Shown piece by piece: positions 38,300 to 46,259 of a stretch of 64,000 bases of DNA (positions are counted from its first letter, which is position 1; each line of letters starts with the position of its first letter). Source of the DNA: an uncultured Clostridia bacterium (GTDB taxonomy: Bacteria > Bacillota > Peptococcia > Peptococcales > Peptococcaceae). Where the stretch lies: positions 62,001 through 126,000 of the forward strand of contig CALXSY010000001.1 in NCBI GenBank assembly GCA_944391285.1, in the 5' to 3' direction. The position numbers and the translations under genes were made by a program. The notes below the pieces were generated by a model. It was not told the origin of the DNA. It ran no database searches and saw nothing but the letters and a program-made list of their open reading frames with translations.

Positions 38300-39295
38300 T
38301 TATAAGGATAAATGCATCGCATCTTTAACTTTGCGCACCGTTTCATTGCCGATTTGGTTGGCAAGAGCTGTGCCGGATTCGATAATTTCTTTAACTTCGT
38401 TACGATGATTTTCGTAATAGGCTCTGCGTTCCCGGATAGGATCTAAAAGGTTATTTAAAGCGGCGGCTAAATTTTTCTTGCAGGCTACACAGCCGATTTG
38501 GGCGTTTTTGCACATCTCGCAAACATTGGCATGCTCGGCGGTGTTGAAAATCTGGTGATATTTATTGACCACGCAGATATCCGGATGCCCCGGATCCTTT
38601 AAGCTGATGCGGGAAGGATCGGTGATTGCTGATTTAACCTTGCTTGCTACGGTTTCGGCGCTGTCAGAAAGATAGATAGCGTTGCCTAAGCTTTTGCCCA
38701 TCTTGGCATTGCCGTCCAAGCCCATCAGGCGGGAGCAGGTGCTGAGCATGGTTTTAGGCTCAACTAAAACCGGATTGTCCGGAGCGTACATTTCGTTGAA
38801 GCGGCGGACGATTTTGCGGGTAACCTCCATGTGAGGCAACTGATCCTCGCCTACAGGCACTAAATCGGCATTCAGGAAGGTAATGTCTGCCGACTGACTG
38901 ACCGGATAACCTAAGAAACCGTAGGTCATATCATCATAGCCGTAATTAGCGGCTTCGGTTTTAATGGTAGGGTTATGACGGAGGGAATTAACGCTGACTA
39001 ACATGGAATAAAAAATGGTTAATTCGGCGATAGCCGGAACATGGGACTGCCAAACCCATTTAACCTTATTGGGGTCGAGTCCTACTGCCAGATTGTCAAT
39101 AGCTACTTCGTAAATGCTCTGCTTGATAAGCTCCGGATGCTCGAAATGGGTAGTCAAAGCTTGGATATCAGCGATTAAAATAAATGTATCGTATTGGTCC
39201 TGCAATTTTACTCTGTTTTGCAGACTGCCGACATAATGTCCTAAATGAAGTTTACCGGTCGGGCGGTCGCCGGTTAAAATGCGTTTTTGTGCCAT
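38300..39295 (-). CDS. trpS: Tryptophanyl-tRNA synthetase
   Basis: 331 residues, class I synthetase. HLGH (17-20) is the HIGH motif and KMGKS (198-202) the KMSKS motif. The region Cys241-x20-Cys262-x6-Cys269-x2-Cys272 matches the [4Fe-4S] motif of Thermotoga TrpRS (x22, x6, x2), so this enzyme probably binds a cluster near the anticodon domain. RBS AAGGAG precedes. It has its own consensus promoter. Confidence 0.96.
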   Translation of the reverse strand: MAQKRILTGDRPTGKLHLGHYVGSLQNRVKLQDQYDTFILIADIQALTTHFEHPELIKQSIYEVAIDNLAVGLDPNKVKWVWQSHVPAIAELTIFYSMLVSVNSLRHNPTIKTEAANYGYDDMTYGFLGYPVSQSADITFLNADLVPVGEDQLPHMEVTRKIVRRFNEMYAPDNPVLVEPKTMLSTCSRLMGLDGNAKMGKSLGNAIYLSDSAETVASKVKSAITDPSRISLKDPGHPDICVVNKYHQIFNTAEHANVCEMCKNAQIGCVACKKNLAAALNNLLDPIRERRAYYENHRNEVKEIIESGTALANQIGNETVRKVKDAMHLSL

Positions 39296-39334
39296 AAAAG
39301 AAAAACTCCTTTTTATCGTAAATTGTTATCTTTT

Positions 39335-39363
39335 ATTATATATGTTTCAGAGAAGTTTGTCAA
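39335..39363 (-). promoter_or_regulatory. Consensus promoter of trpS
   Basis: On the minus strand TTGACA (39358-39363), exactly 17 bases, TATAAT (39335-39340). Confidence 0.92.
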
Positions 39364-39392
39364 ATTATTTAGCTTAAAATGGGGGGATAATT

Positions 39393-39629
39393 ATGGAGAA
39401 ACCAAGACTGGGAGAAATGTATTGGTATATTGAAGTGGATAGCGATGACAGTTGGCGGATATTGCAGAAAGAAAATCATTTGGAAGATATGGATAAATAT
39501 AATTTCGCCAGTGAAAATTTTTACCAAAGTAAAGATGAGGCACAGGACAATGCCTTTGAAATGCTGATGAAATTAACTCTTTTATCCGCCGAAGAAGTGG
39601 GCAGAATGATAATGAATTATAAAGAATAA
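39393..39629 (+). CDS. Small acidic protein of unknown function
   Basis: 78 residues, soluble and acidic (EKPRLGEMYWYIEVDSDDSW at the start). GGGGGG lies upstream of the ATG, and a bidirectional terminator follows at once, so it behaves as a single-gene unit divergent from trpS. The start is rich in aromatic residues, the end helical. I do not recognise a family. Confidence 0.7.
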   Translation: MEKPRLGEMYWYIEVDSDDSWRILQKENHLEDMDKYNFASENFYQSKDEAQDNAFEMLMKLTLLSAEEVGRMIMNYKE

Positions 39630-39655
39630 AAACTCGCCATAGGGCGAGTTTTTTT
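39628..39655. terminator. Bidirectional terminator
   Basis: AACTCGCC and GGGCGAGTT around ATA, with A-run and T-run; it serves the small protein gene (+) and the YitT gene (-), whose stop lies at its edge. Confidence 0.88.
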
Positions 39656-40535
39656 AAAGCTTTTTCATGAAATTGCCGTAAACCCGGGCTTTGCCTTTAA
39701 CAACTACAAAGGCATGAGGGTCGATATGGGCAACGATACGCTGCATATGGGCAACCTCGTATTTGGACATAACCGAGTAAAGCACTTCTTCCTGATCGTT
39801 GGTATAACCGCCGACGCTTTGCCAGCGGGTGACGCCTCTGCCCAAAGCATTGGTCAAGGCTTGGGTGATCTCCGAAGCGTGGTTTTTGGAGATAATCAGA
39901 ACTTCCATATTGATATTCTGCGTATGCACTAAATCAATAGTTAAGGAAGAGATAACGGAAAAAACGATGGAGTACAAAGCGGTAGTGATATCAAAAAGGA
40001 AGAAACACATTACATAGATGCAGAAATTTATAGCCATGTTTAACCGTCCGACGCTGAAGTTAGGCTTCTTTTTGATGAGGTAAATGCCGATAATATCCGT
40101 GCCTCCCAAAGAACCGCCGGCGTGCAGTGCCAAGCCTAAGCCTATTCCGCACATGATGCCGCCGAAAAGGCAGGAGCCTAAGGTGTCATCCGGCAGCAAA
40201 GATTCCGCCGGCAACGGAATAACAGAAAGACAAATAGTCGTCACTGAAACACAAATCAAAGTGCGCAGGCAAAAATGCCGTCCTACTCCTAAAAAGGCTA
40301 AGATGAACAACGGGACATTGAAAATATAATATAAAATACCGGCGATATCCAGGCTGCCGAAGGATAAATCGGTAAACATCAGCAAAGAGGAGCGAATCAG
40401 CTGACAAAGTCCCAAAAGACCGCCGTTGTAGAGGTTGATTGGGGCGATAAATAAATTAACGCCGCAGCTAAAGAGCAAAATGCCGCATAACGCTTCAAAG
40501 GGGCGGAAAAACTTGAGAAAAGAATTGGCTGCCAT
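39654..40535 (-). CDS. YitT family membrane protein
   Basis: 293 residues. Five to six membrane helices (for example ALCGILLFSCGVNLFIAP and GGIMCGIGLGLALHAGGSLGGTDI) followed by a soluble C-terminal domain of about 80 residues (NINMEVLIISKNHASEITQAL, VAHIDPHAFVVVKGKARVYG), the DUF2179-type domain. This is the standard YitT architecture. Function is not settled. A GGAGG RBS and its own promoter are present. Confidence 0.9.
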   Translation of the reverse strand: MAANSFLKFFRPFEALCGILLFSCGVNLFIAPINLYNGGLLGLCQLIRSSLLMFTDLSFGSLDIAGILYYIFNVPLFILAFLGVGRHFCLRTLICVSVTTICLSVIPLPAESLLPDDTLGSCLFGGIMCGIGLGLALHAGGSLGGTDIIGIYLIKKKPNFSVGRLNMAINFCIYVMCFFLFDITTALYSIVFSVISSLTIDLVHTQNINMEVLIISKNHASEITQALTNALGRGVTRWQSVGGYTNDQEEVLYSVMSKYEVAHMQRIVAHIDPHAFVVVKGKARVYGNFMKKL

Positions 40536-40576
40536 GATGATCCTCCGAAAAAATATTTTTAGTAGTTACAATATAT

Positions 40577-40605
40577 ATTATAGCAGATTTTAGGGTAATT
40601 TCCAA
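40577..40605 (-). promoter_or_regulatory. Promoter of the yitT-like gene
   Basis: On the minus strand TTGGAA (40600-40605), 17 bases, TATAAT (40577-40582), with an extended -10 TGC. Confidence 0.75.
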
Positions 40606-40638
40606 TAAAAATTTGTGAGTAATTGTTATTTCCTTTAA

Positions 40639-41394
40639 TCAGCTGATCAAGGCTTTGAGCTTTTTTAAGGCATTGCGCTCCAAACGGGAAACCTGTACTT
40701 GAGAGATACCGATAATCTTAGCAACTTCGCTTTGAGTTTTGTCCTGAAAAAAGCGCAAATTTAAAATATCCTGTTCTCTTTGGGGAAGAGAGGAGAGCAC
40801 CTCTTTGAGCGCCAGGTGATCAAGCCAGCTTTCGCTGTTATGGCTGGGGTCAGCCAGCTGTTCCAAAACGCTTAAGTTATCATCACTGTCCCGGTAGGCT
40901 TGTTCGTTTAACGAACTAACTGCTTGATTGGCATCGAGGGCATAGAGCACATCCTCAAGGGGGGCGTCAATTTCAGCGGCGATTTCGGCAGGGGTTGGTT
41001 CGCGGTTTAAGCTGTTGCTCAATGTGCTTTCCGCTAAGCGGATTTTGGCGCCTAATTCTTTAATAGAGCGGGAAATGCGGATAGGGCTGTCGTCCCGCAA
41101 AAAACGCTTGATTTCACCGATAATCATCGGCACGGCATAGGTAGAAAATTTCACATCATAGTTTAAGTCAAACTTGTCAATGGTTTTAATAAGCCCGATG
41201 GTGCCTATTTGAAACAGATCTTCCGCATCATAGCCGCGGTTTTGAAAGCGATTGATGAGGTTAGCTACCAGACGTAGGTTAGAATTGATTAGTAATTCCC
41301 GGGCATTTTGGTCGCCGGCTTGCGCCAGCCGCAAAAGCCTTTTGGTTTCTTCGTCGTTCAAAAGAGGCAGGGCTTGAAAATTGATATTGAGCAT
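40639..41394 (-). CDS. sigF: Sporulation sigma factor F
   Basis: 251 residues, sigma-70 family without region 1. Region 2 is around NLRLVANLINRFQNRGYDAEDLFQIG, region 3 around PTPAEIAAEIDAPLEDV, and region 4 ends with TQSEVAKIIGISQVQVSRLE. It lies directly after spoIIAA and spoIIAB (TGAATG junction), which fixes it as sigma-F (spoIIAC), the first forespore sigma factor. No separate RBS is visible, so translation is probably coupled to spoIIAB. Confidence 0.95.
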   Translation of the reverse strand: MLNINFQALPLLNDEETKRLLRLAQAGDQNARELLINSNLRLVANLINRFQNRGYDAEDLFQIGTIGLIKTIDKFDLNYDVKFSTYAVPMIIGEIKRFLRDDSPIRISRSIKELGAKIRLAESTLSNSLNREPTPAEIAAEIDAPLEDVLYALDANQAVSSLNEQAYRDSDDNLSVLEQLADPSHNSESWLDHLALKEVLSSLPQREQDILNLRFFQDKTQSEVAKIIGISQVQVSRLERNALKKLKALIS

Positions 41395-41841
41395 TCAGAC
41401 GGCGTCGGCGTTAAAAAGCTGCTCGCTTTTTAAATTGCGCTTCATGAGGACGGTAGTGCCATGACCTAACGTACTCGTGACCTCCAGCGAATCCATAAAA
41501 CTGTCCATAAAGACAAATCCCAGTCCCATATGCTCCGGACGAGTGGAAAAGGTCGGCTCCATTGCTTGCTTGATATCGGCAATGCCTACTCCTTGGTCAA
41601 TGACGGCAAGGGTCAAAATGTCATCGGCTATGGTGAATTCCACGGTGACCATTTGGCTGGCATCTTCACCGTAGCCGTGAATAATCGAGTTGGAAACGGC
41701 TTCCGAAAGGGCAATTTTCAGCTCGTCCAAAGCAGATAAGGATAAGTCATAGCCGGCTAAAAGGCTGCTTAAGACCATGCGGCTGGTGGCAACATTTTCA
41801 CCGATGGCGGCAAAGGTTAATTTTACATAGTTGTCTTTCAT
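41395..41841 (-). CDS. spoIIAB: Anti-sigma F factor / serine kinase
   Basis: 148 residues of the GHKL kinase family. N box ALSEAVSNSIIHGY, G1 DQGVGI and G2 GLGFVFM are present. It binds sigma-F with ATP and phosphorylates SpoIIAA. Its start shares one base with the spoIIAA stop. Middle gene of the spoIIA operon. Confidence 0.96.
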   Translation of the reverse strand: MKDNYVKLTFAAIGENVATSRMVLSSLLAGYDLSLSALDELKIALSEAVSNSIIHGYGEDASQMVTVEFTIADDILTLAVIDQGVGIADIKQAMEPTFSTRPEHMGLGFVFMDSFMDSLEVTSTLGHGTTVLMKRNLKSEQLFNADAV

Positions 41842-42167
41842 TATAAGACCTCCTTTTTGGCTTTTTTGGTCTCCAGCAGCTTTTTCAGCCCGGCCATTTC
41901 CAGTATGCGGCGCACATTGTCGCTGGCGTTGGTGATAACCAAGCTGCCCTGGCGCAGAGAAATATTTTTGTAGCGTCCGATGATGGCACCTAAACCGGAG
42001 CTGTCGATAAAGCTGACATCGGCTAAATCTATTTGCAGAATTTTTATCTGGGGATTGAGCAAAAGAAAGGTATCGACGGTGTCCTTAAAATTTTTTGCTT
42101 CTACCATATCCAAATCCCGATCGAGAGAAACGATCATCGTTTCGCCAACAGTCTGCATATTAAGCAT
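41841..42167 (-). CDS. spoIIAA: Anti-sigma F factor antagonist
   Basis: 108 residues, STAS domain. VSFIDSSGLGAIIGRYK contains the Ser (Ser57) phosphorylated by SpoIIAB. Dephosphorylated SpoIIAA frees sigma-F. AGGAGTGATTCT precedes the ATG. First gene of the operon, with a sigma-H type promoter upstream. Confidence 0.96.
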   Translation of the reverse strand: MLNMQTVGETMIVSLDRDLDMVEAKNFKDTVDTFLLLNPQIKILQIDLADVSFIDSSGLGAIIGRYKNISLRQGSLVITNASDNVRRILEMAGLKKLLETKKAKKEVL

Positions 42168-42200
42168 AGAATCACTCCTTAGAAAAAAAGTACAAATAAG

Positions 42201-42229
42201 ATATTCGCCAAAAATTGGAAAAATCCTTT
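42201..42229 (-). promoter_or_regulatory. Sigma-H type promoter of the spoIIA operon
   Basis: On the minus strand AAAGGATTT (42221-42229), 11 bases, GGCGAATAT (42201-42209). This matches the Bacillus sigma-H consensus RNAGGAWWW-N11/12-RNNGAATWW at every fixed base. spoIIA is a known sigma-H target in Bacillus. Confidence 0.85.
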
Positions 42230-42320
42230 TTTCTTTGGCATATAATGGTAATTAACTTTGTTTAAATTCAGTATATCTTCACTTTCTTTCGGAGAAAATA
42301 GCAAAAGGAGGTGAGATTGA

Positions 42321-42593
42321 ATGTTTAAAAATAAAAATGATAACTCTATGCAGGATTTTCCCAAAGAATTATCTCAGGTGATTTTGGACGGTGAAAAACA
42401 CGGCATCGGTGATGAGCTGATGATTAAAGGCATGGTGTCCGTGGGCAATTTGATGGGCAGATTTGTTTCTCCTGATTCGCCGGAGGAAGCGCTGATGAAG
42501 GAAATGTGGGAGATTGCCGACGACAATGAAAAAAATACTATCGCCGGTTTAGTTTTAAAAATGGGTAAAAGCAAACTGCGCAGGGATAATTAA
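42321..42593 (+). CDS. DUF3243 family protein
   Basis: 90 residues. QVILDGEKHGIGDELMIKGM, FVSPDSPEEALMKEMWEIAD and EKNTIAGLVLKM match the DUF3243 pattern of Bacillus YmfJ-like proteins, mostly helical, function unknown. A very strong RBS (AAAGGAGGTGA) precedes the ATG. It is divergent from the spoIIA operon and closed by a terminator. Confidence 0.75.
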   Translation: MFKNKNDNSMQDFPKELSQVILDGEKHGIGDELMIKGMVSVGNLMGRFVSPDSPEEALMKEMWEIADDNEKNTIAGLVLKMGKSKLRRDN

Positions 42594-42604
42594 AAAGCTA
42601 AAAT

Positions 42605-42637
42605 AAAAAAGGACTTTTCGGCGAAAGTCCTTTTTTA
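42605..42637. terminator. Bidirectional terminator
   Basis: AAAAAGGACTTTT pairs with GAAAGTCCTTTTTT between the convergent DUF3243 gene and the small membrane protein gene. Confidence 0.88.
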
Positions 42638-42647
42638 AAATATTTAT

Positions 42648-42845
42648 TTACATAAAAAATTTGCTGTAAATAAGCAAGATCGCTCCGGGCAGAAGAAAAA
42701 CATAGCAAAGGATATTCCAGCGCCAGTAATTTTTTTTGCGTTTTGCCATATCCCACTTGACATTGCTTAAATTATGCAGAGCGATTCCTTTGAACAGAGC
42801 AGAGATTAAAATTAGGACAAATGCGATATTATCAAGACTTAGCAA
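42648..42845 (-). CDS. Small two-helix membrane protein
   Basis: 65 residues. Two hydrophobic segments (about 5-20 and 46-62) flank a basic loop (DMAKRKKNYWRW). TTG start with AAGGAG nine bases upstream. It lacks a recognised family. It may sit in the cytoplasmic membrane with both ends on the same side. Confidence 0.6.
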   Translation of the reverse strand: MLSLDNIAFVLILISALFKGIALHNLSNVKWDMAKRKKNYWRWNILCYVFLLPGAILLIYSKFFM

Positions 42846-42877
42846 ACAAGTTCACTCCTTTTATAATGGATAAAACT

Positions 42878-42907
42878 ATTATAGCAAATCAAAAGGCGCT
42901 TGTCCAA
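42878..42907 (-). promoter_or_regulatory. Possible promoter of the small membrane protein gene
   Basis: On the minus strand TTGGAC (42902-42907), 18 bases, TATAAT (42878-42883), with TGC before the -10. Confidence 0.5.
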
Positions 42908-42951
42908 ACAAATTTATTTTTGATTATAAAAAATGAAAGGAGTAAGCAGTG

Positions 42952-43656
42952 ATGGTTGAATTTTTCGTAAGACTGCCGGTGGTTTATCTGGTGTTGCTTT
43001 TGGCCACCAGAATAATGGGCAAGCGGGAAATCGGACAGCTTTCCAGTATAGATTTTGTAGTGGCAATAGTAGTGGCAGAGCTGGCAACTATGCCCATAAC
43101 CGATATTAAACTGCCGCTTATGCAGAGCTTGATTCCGATTCTGCTGCTTACTTTGTTACAGATTATAACCTCCATGGTTTGCCTGAAAAGTGACAAATTT
43201 CGTCAGTTTTTGTACGGCAAGCCCAGCATATTGATTAGCAACGGGCAGATGCAGGTGCGGGAAATGCGCAAAGCCCGCTATAATATTGATGATCTTTTGA
43301 CTCAGCTGAGACAAAGAGACGTTTTTGATATAGCCGATGTGGATCATGCTGTGCTGGAAACCTCGGGAGATTTGACCGTCGTTTTACGTCCGGCAAAGCG
43401 GGGCGTGACTTTGGAGGATATTAAAGATGATATTCCCGACAACGAAGCCATGCCTTTAAGCCTGATAGTCGACGGTGATGTCAACCGTATAGGTTTGAAT
43501 GAGGCGGGTTTGGACGAGAATTGGCTGAAAGACAGACTAAAAGAACGGGGAGTAAAGGATTTTTCCGAGGTGTTTTTTGCTTCGTTAAGTGCTAACGGCA
43601 GTATTTATTTAATGAAAAAATCTGCGGACCAACGTCCGCAGAGAAATATTAATTAG
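42952..43656 (+). CDS. DUF421 (YetF-like) membrane protein
   Basis: 234 residues. Two to three N-terminal membrane helices (LPVVYLVLLLATRIMGKRE, FVVAIVVAELATMPI, LIPILLLTLLQIITSMV) and a soluble C-terminal domain with GKPSILISNGQ, the DUF421 signature. Relatives occur in many spore formers and some affect spore properties. ATG at 42952 has AAGGAG nine bases before; GTG at 42949 is the alternative. Its 3' end overlaps the convergent glycosidase gene by eight bases. Confidence 0.88.
   Translation: MVEFFVRLPVVYLVLLLATRIMGKREIGQLSSIDFVVAIVVAELATMPITDIKLPLMQSLIPILLLTLLQIITSMVCLKSDKFRQFLYGKPSILISNGQMQVREMRKARYNIDDLLTQLRQRDVFDIADVDHAVLETSGDLTVVLRPAKRGVTLEDIKDDIPDNEAMPLSLIVDGDVNRIGLNEAGLDENWLKDRLKERGVKDFSEVFFASLSANGSIYLMKKSADQRPQRNIN
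43613..43642 (-). terminator. Terminator of the GHL10 gene, lying inside the DUF421 coding end
   Basis: TCTGCGGAC and GTCCGCAGA pair; the T-run is on the minus strand. On the plus strand the same bases code for the last residues of the DUF421 protein. Confidence 0.8.
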
Positions 43657-44887
43657 CATAGAAATTAAAAAGGTAATCGTTGATGTTGTTGTAGTTTTGG
43701 CGGATTTTGCTGTAGCCGTAGAAACACTCACCATCGATGCCTAAAGAACGGTTTAAGTTAAGCTGGCGAATGATTTCCTCACATTCCAGCCAAGCGTCCG
43801 ATTGAGTGTTGTCGCCTAATTTGTATAAGGCGATACCGGGATAAAGCCGGACAGAGGTGTCTTTGGTCAAATCATGCCACCAGTTGATGAGGATTTCATA
43901 ATCAGCGGGAGCATAGCCGATATTCCAGTAAATCTGGGGTGTAATGTAGTCCAGCCAGCCTTCCAAAACCCACTGGCGGCTGTCGGCGTAATGGGTGTAA
44001 TAGGTTTCACTGCCGCCCCAGGTAGCTGAGCCCTCCGGGCGAGAAGTTTGATTTGCCCAGACACCGGCAGGAGAGACACCGAACAATAAATCATCGCCGT
44101 AGGCTTTAACCAGTTGGTAGGTTTTTTCGATTAAGTTGTTGACATTGTCTCGGCGCCAGTCTTCCACCGAGTCAAAGTCCTGCCCGTATTTTTTGAAGGA
44201 ATCTTCGTCTTCAAAATCGCCGTCCGGATAAAAGTAATCATCATAGTGAATGCCGGCTAAATCGTAATTTTGTAAAAGCTCCTCCACCGCCGCTAAAATC
44301 AGCTTCAGGCTTTGCGGCTCGCCGGGATCCATATAAACCTCACCGCTGGAGTGGTAAACTAAAATTTCCGGATACTGGCGCAAAGGATTATCCTCTGCCA
44401 TATAGCTTAAATCAAAGGACGGATTAGCTTGCGAGCCACGAGTTACCTTGTAAGGATTGAGCCAAGCGTGAACGGAAATGCCTTTTTTCTTAGCCTCGTC
44501 AATTAAATAAGCCAACGGGTCGAAATCAGCGGCTAAGCTCTGCCCTTCCTTGGCAACTAACCAGCGGGATAAAGGGAAAATATCCGACTGGTAGAGAGCA
44601 TCGGCAGTGGGTCGCACTTGAAAAAAGATGGCATTAGCGCCGATAGAAGCGGTATTGTCAACGATTGCCGAAAGTTCAGCCTTTAAGCTATCGACCGAAA
44701 GGGTGTTGGAAGAGGGAAAGTCGATATTGTAAACCGAAGCAATCCACACTGCCCGCAAGGGTTCAACCGCTGTCAGCTGACGGGTACTGCTTTCTTCTTC
44801 GCTTTCTCCGCCGAACGAAAAGGGCAGACCGAAGGGGATAAACAAAAGACAAACTAAAACCAGGAATAGAAAGAAAAATTTTTTCAT
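43649..44887 (-). CDS. GHL10-type glycosyl hydrolase-like secreted protein
   Basis: 412 residues with an N-terminal signal or anchor (FFFLFLVLVCLLFIPFGLPF). The body matches the DUF187/GHL10 family: RAVWIASVYNIDFPS, NAIFFQVRPTADALY, HAWLNPYKVTRG, DLAGIHYDDYFYPDG, FGVSPAGVWAN and DYITPQIYW. Related proteins have a TIM barrel and are thought to act on cell-wall or exopolymer sugars; activity here is not shown. GAGGTGAT precedes the ATG. Confidence 0.87.
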   Translation of the reverse strand: MKKFFFLFLVLVCLLFIPFGLPFSFGGESEEESSTRQLTAVEPLRAVWIASVYNIDFPSSNTLSVDSLKAELSAIVDNTASIGANAIFFQVRPTADALYQSDIFPLSRWLVAKEGQSLAADFDPLAYLIDEAKKKGISVHAWLNPYKVTRGSQANPSFDLSYMAEDNPLRQYPEILVYHSSGEVYMDPGEPQSLKLILAAVEELLQNYDLAGIHYDDYFYPDGDFEDEDSFKKYGQDFDSVEDWRRDNVNNLIEKTYQLVKAYGDDLLFGVSPAGVWANQTSRPEGSATWGGSETYYTHYADSRQWVLEGWLDYITPQIYWNIGYAPADYEILINWWHDLTKDTSVRLYPGIALYKLGDNTQSDAWLECEEIIRQLNLNRSLGIDGECFYGYSKIRQNYNNINDYLFNFYAN

Positions 44888-45065
44888 AAAATTAAATCAC
44901 CTCAGAGCATTATATGAAAGAGCCCGGGGGTATATCCCAAAAGGAGTCTCTTTTTAATAAAAGTATAACGAAAAGCTGGCGAAAGCGCAAGGAGAAAATA
45001 CAGGTAAAAGAGACACATAAATAAATATAATTTATAATAATGATAAAAAACAAAACAGAAAAAAT
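44888..45065. other. Intergenic region upstream of the GHL10 gene
   Basis: AT-rich and without a gene I can support. The GHL10 promoter probably lies here, but no clean -35/-10 pair stands out. Confidence 0.4.
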
Positions 45066-45070
45066 CAAAA

Positions 45071-45087
45071 TTTGACCTTCTTTGACT
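45071..45087 (-). promoter_or_regulatory. CtsR operator, upstream site
   Basis: On the minus strand AGTCAAAGAAGGTCAAA fits the CtsR heptad consensus RGTCAAA-NAN-RGTCAAA exactly. Confidence 0.85.
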
Positions 45088-45088
45088 A

Positions 45089-45116
45089 TTGCATTTTTGC
45101 CAAAGCGTGCTATAAT
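45089..45116 (+). promoter_or_regulatory. Promoter of the ctsR operon
   Basis: TATAAT (45111-45116) with an extended -10 TGC and a weak TTGCAT -35 (45089-45094), 16-base spacer. It lies between two CtsR operators. Confidence 0.75.
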
Positions 45117-45125
45117 ACAATTAAA

Positions 45126-45142
45126 GGTCAAAGAAAGTCAAA
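45126..45142 (+). promoter_or_regulatory. CtsR operator, downstream site
   Basis: GGTCAAAGAAAGTCAAA matches the CtsR consensus exactly; an extra half-site AAAGTCAAA follows at 45152-45160. Confidence 0.9.
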
Positions 45143-45180
45143 AGGTTAGCGAAAGTCAAAACACAAAAGAGGTGATATCT

Positions 45181-45639
45181 ATGAATAGTCTATCCTGGGA
45201 AATCGAACAATATATTAAAGAGCTGATGAATAAACAGCATCTGGACGTCTTGGAAATTCAGCGCAGTATGCTTTCCGAATTATTCAACTGCGTACCGTCG
45301 CAAATCAATTACGTCTTGAGTACTCGCTTTACACCGGCTCAAGGTTATCTGGTCGAGTCCAAAAGAGGCGGCGGCGGATTTGTGCGGATTGTTTGTTTAT
45401 CTTTGGATGATGATAACGATATCCAGCATATCTTAGCAGAAACTCTTGGCGATTCGATCAACCAAAACGAAGCTGAAGGGCTGTTGGATTACCTTTACCA
45501 GCAGGGCTTCTTAGAAGAAAGAGAAAAAACTATCTTAAAGACTATGCTTAAAGACCGAGTGTTAGGCAAAGAAAAAAAAAGCAGAGACAGCCTGCGGGCG
45601 AGTTTATTGCAGCACGCTTTAGGGGCTATCTGCCAATAG
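45181..45639 (+). CDS. ctsR: CtsR transcriptional repressor of stress genes
   Basis: 152 residues. The N-terminal winged helix region (EIEQYIKELMNK, FNCVPSQINYVLSTRFTPAQGYLVESKRGGGG) includes the glycine-rich wing that senses heat. The C-terminal part is the dimer/McsB-interaction domain. ATG at 45181 has GAGGTGA upstream; a longer reading runs through the operator and is rejected. It represses its own operon via the heptad repeats just upstream. Confidence 0.95.
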   Translation: MNSLSWEIEQYIKELMNKQHLDVLEIQRSMLSELFNCVPSQINYVLSTRFTPAQGYLVESKRGGGGFVRIVCLSLDDDNDIQHILAETLGDSINQNEAEGLLDYLYQQGFLEEREKTILKTMLKDRVLGKEKKSRDSLRASLLQHALGAICQ

Positions 45640-45689
45640 ATAAGCCAGTAAGTAAAATAACAATATGAAAAATTAGGAGGCGTTGGTTT

Positions 45690-46253
45690 ATGTATTGTGA
45701 AGTTTGTAAAAAAAATCCGGCGACTATCCATTATACAAAAGTAGTCAACGGTTTAAAAGAGGAAAAACATCTTTGTGAGGAATGTGCCGCTAAGTTAAAA
45801 CAAAACGGCGAATTTGCTGATTTTTGGCAGTTGGATAATAAAACTAAATTTGGGCTTTTGCCGGACTTTTCTATGGCAGATTTTATCGGAGGGTTCTTTA
45901 ATAATATCGGACAAAATCAAGGCTATGTCCAGCAAATCAACCAAAACAGTGCTTGCCCTTTGTGCGGCATGACTTTGGCTGAGTTCCGCCGCGAAGGCAG
46001 AGTCGGCTGTAAGGAATGCTACAGATTTTTCGGCGATTATATGCCGTCCCTTTTGAGAAGAATTCACGGCAGTACCGTGCACAGCGGCAAGGTGCCGAAG
46101 GTTGGGCATGCTAAATTAAGCGCTAAACGGCAGATCGATGATTTAAGAGAAAAGCTGAAATTAGCAGTTGCTAATGAGGATTTTGAAAAAGCTGTAGAGC
46201 TGAGAGATCAGATCAGAGAATTAGAAAAACAGGAAAACGAGAAGGAGGCGTAA
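45690..46253 (+). CDS. mcsA: McsA, activator of the McsB arginine kinase
   Basis: 187 residues. Two zinc-binding regions: CEVC with CEEC at the N terminus, and CPLCG with CKEC in the middle. The C-terminal UVR motif is DDLREKLKLAVANEDFEKAVELRDQI. McsA stimulates McsB and binds heavy metals in related bacteria. AGGAGG precedes the ATG. Confidence 0.93.
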   Translation: MYCEVCKKNPATIHYTKVVNGLKEEKHLCEECAAKLKQNGEFADFWQLDNKTKFGLLPDFSMADFIGGFFNNIGQNQGYVQQINQNSACPLCGMTLAEFRREGRVGCKECYRFFGDYMPSLLRRIHGSTVHSGKVPKVGHAKLSAKRQIDDLREKLKLAVANEDFEKAVELRDQIRELEKQENEKEA

Positions 46254-46259
46254 TAAATT

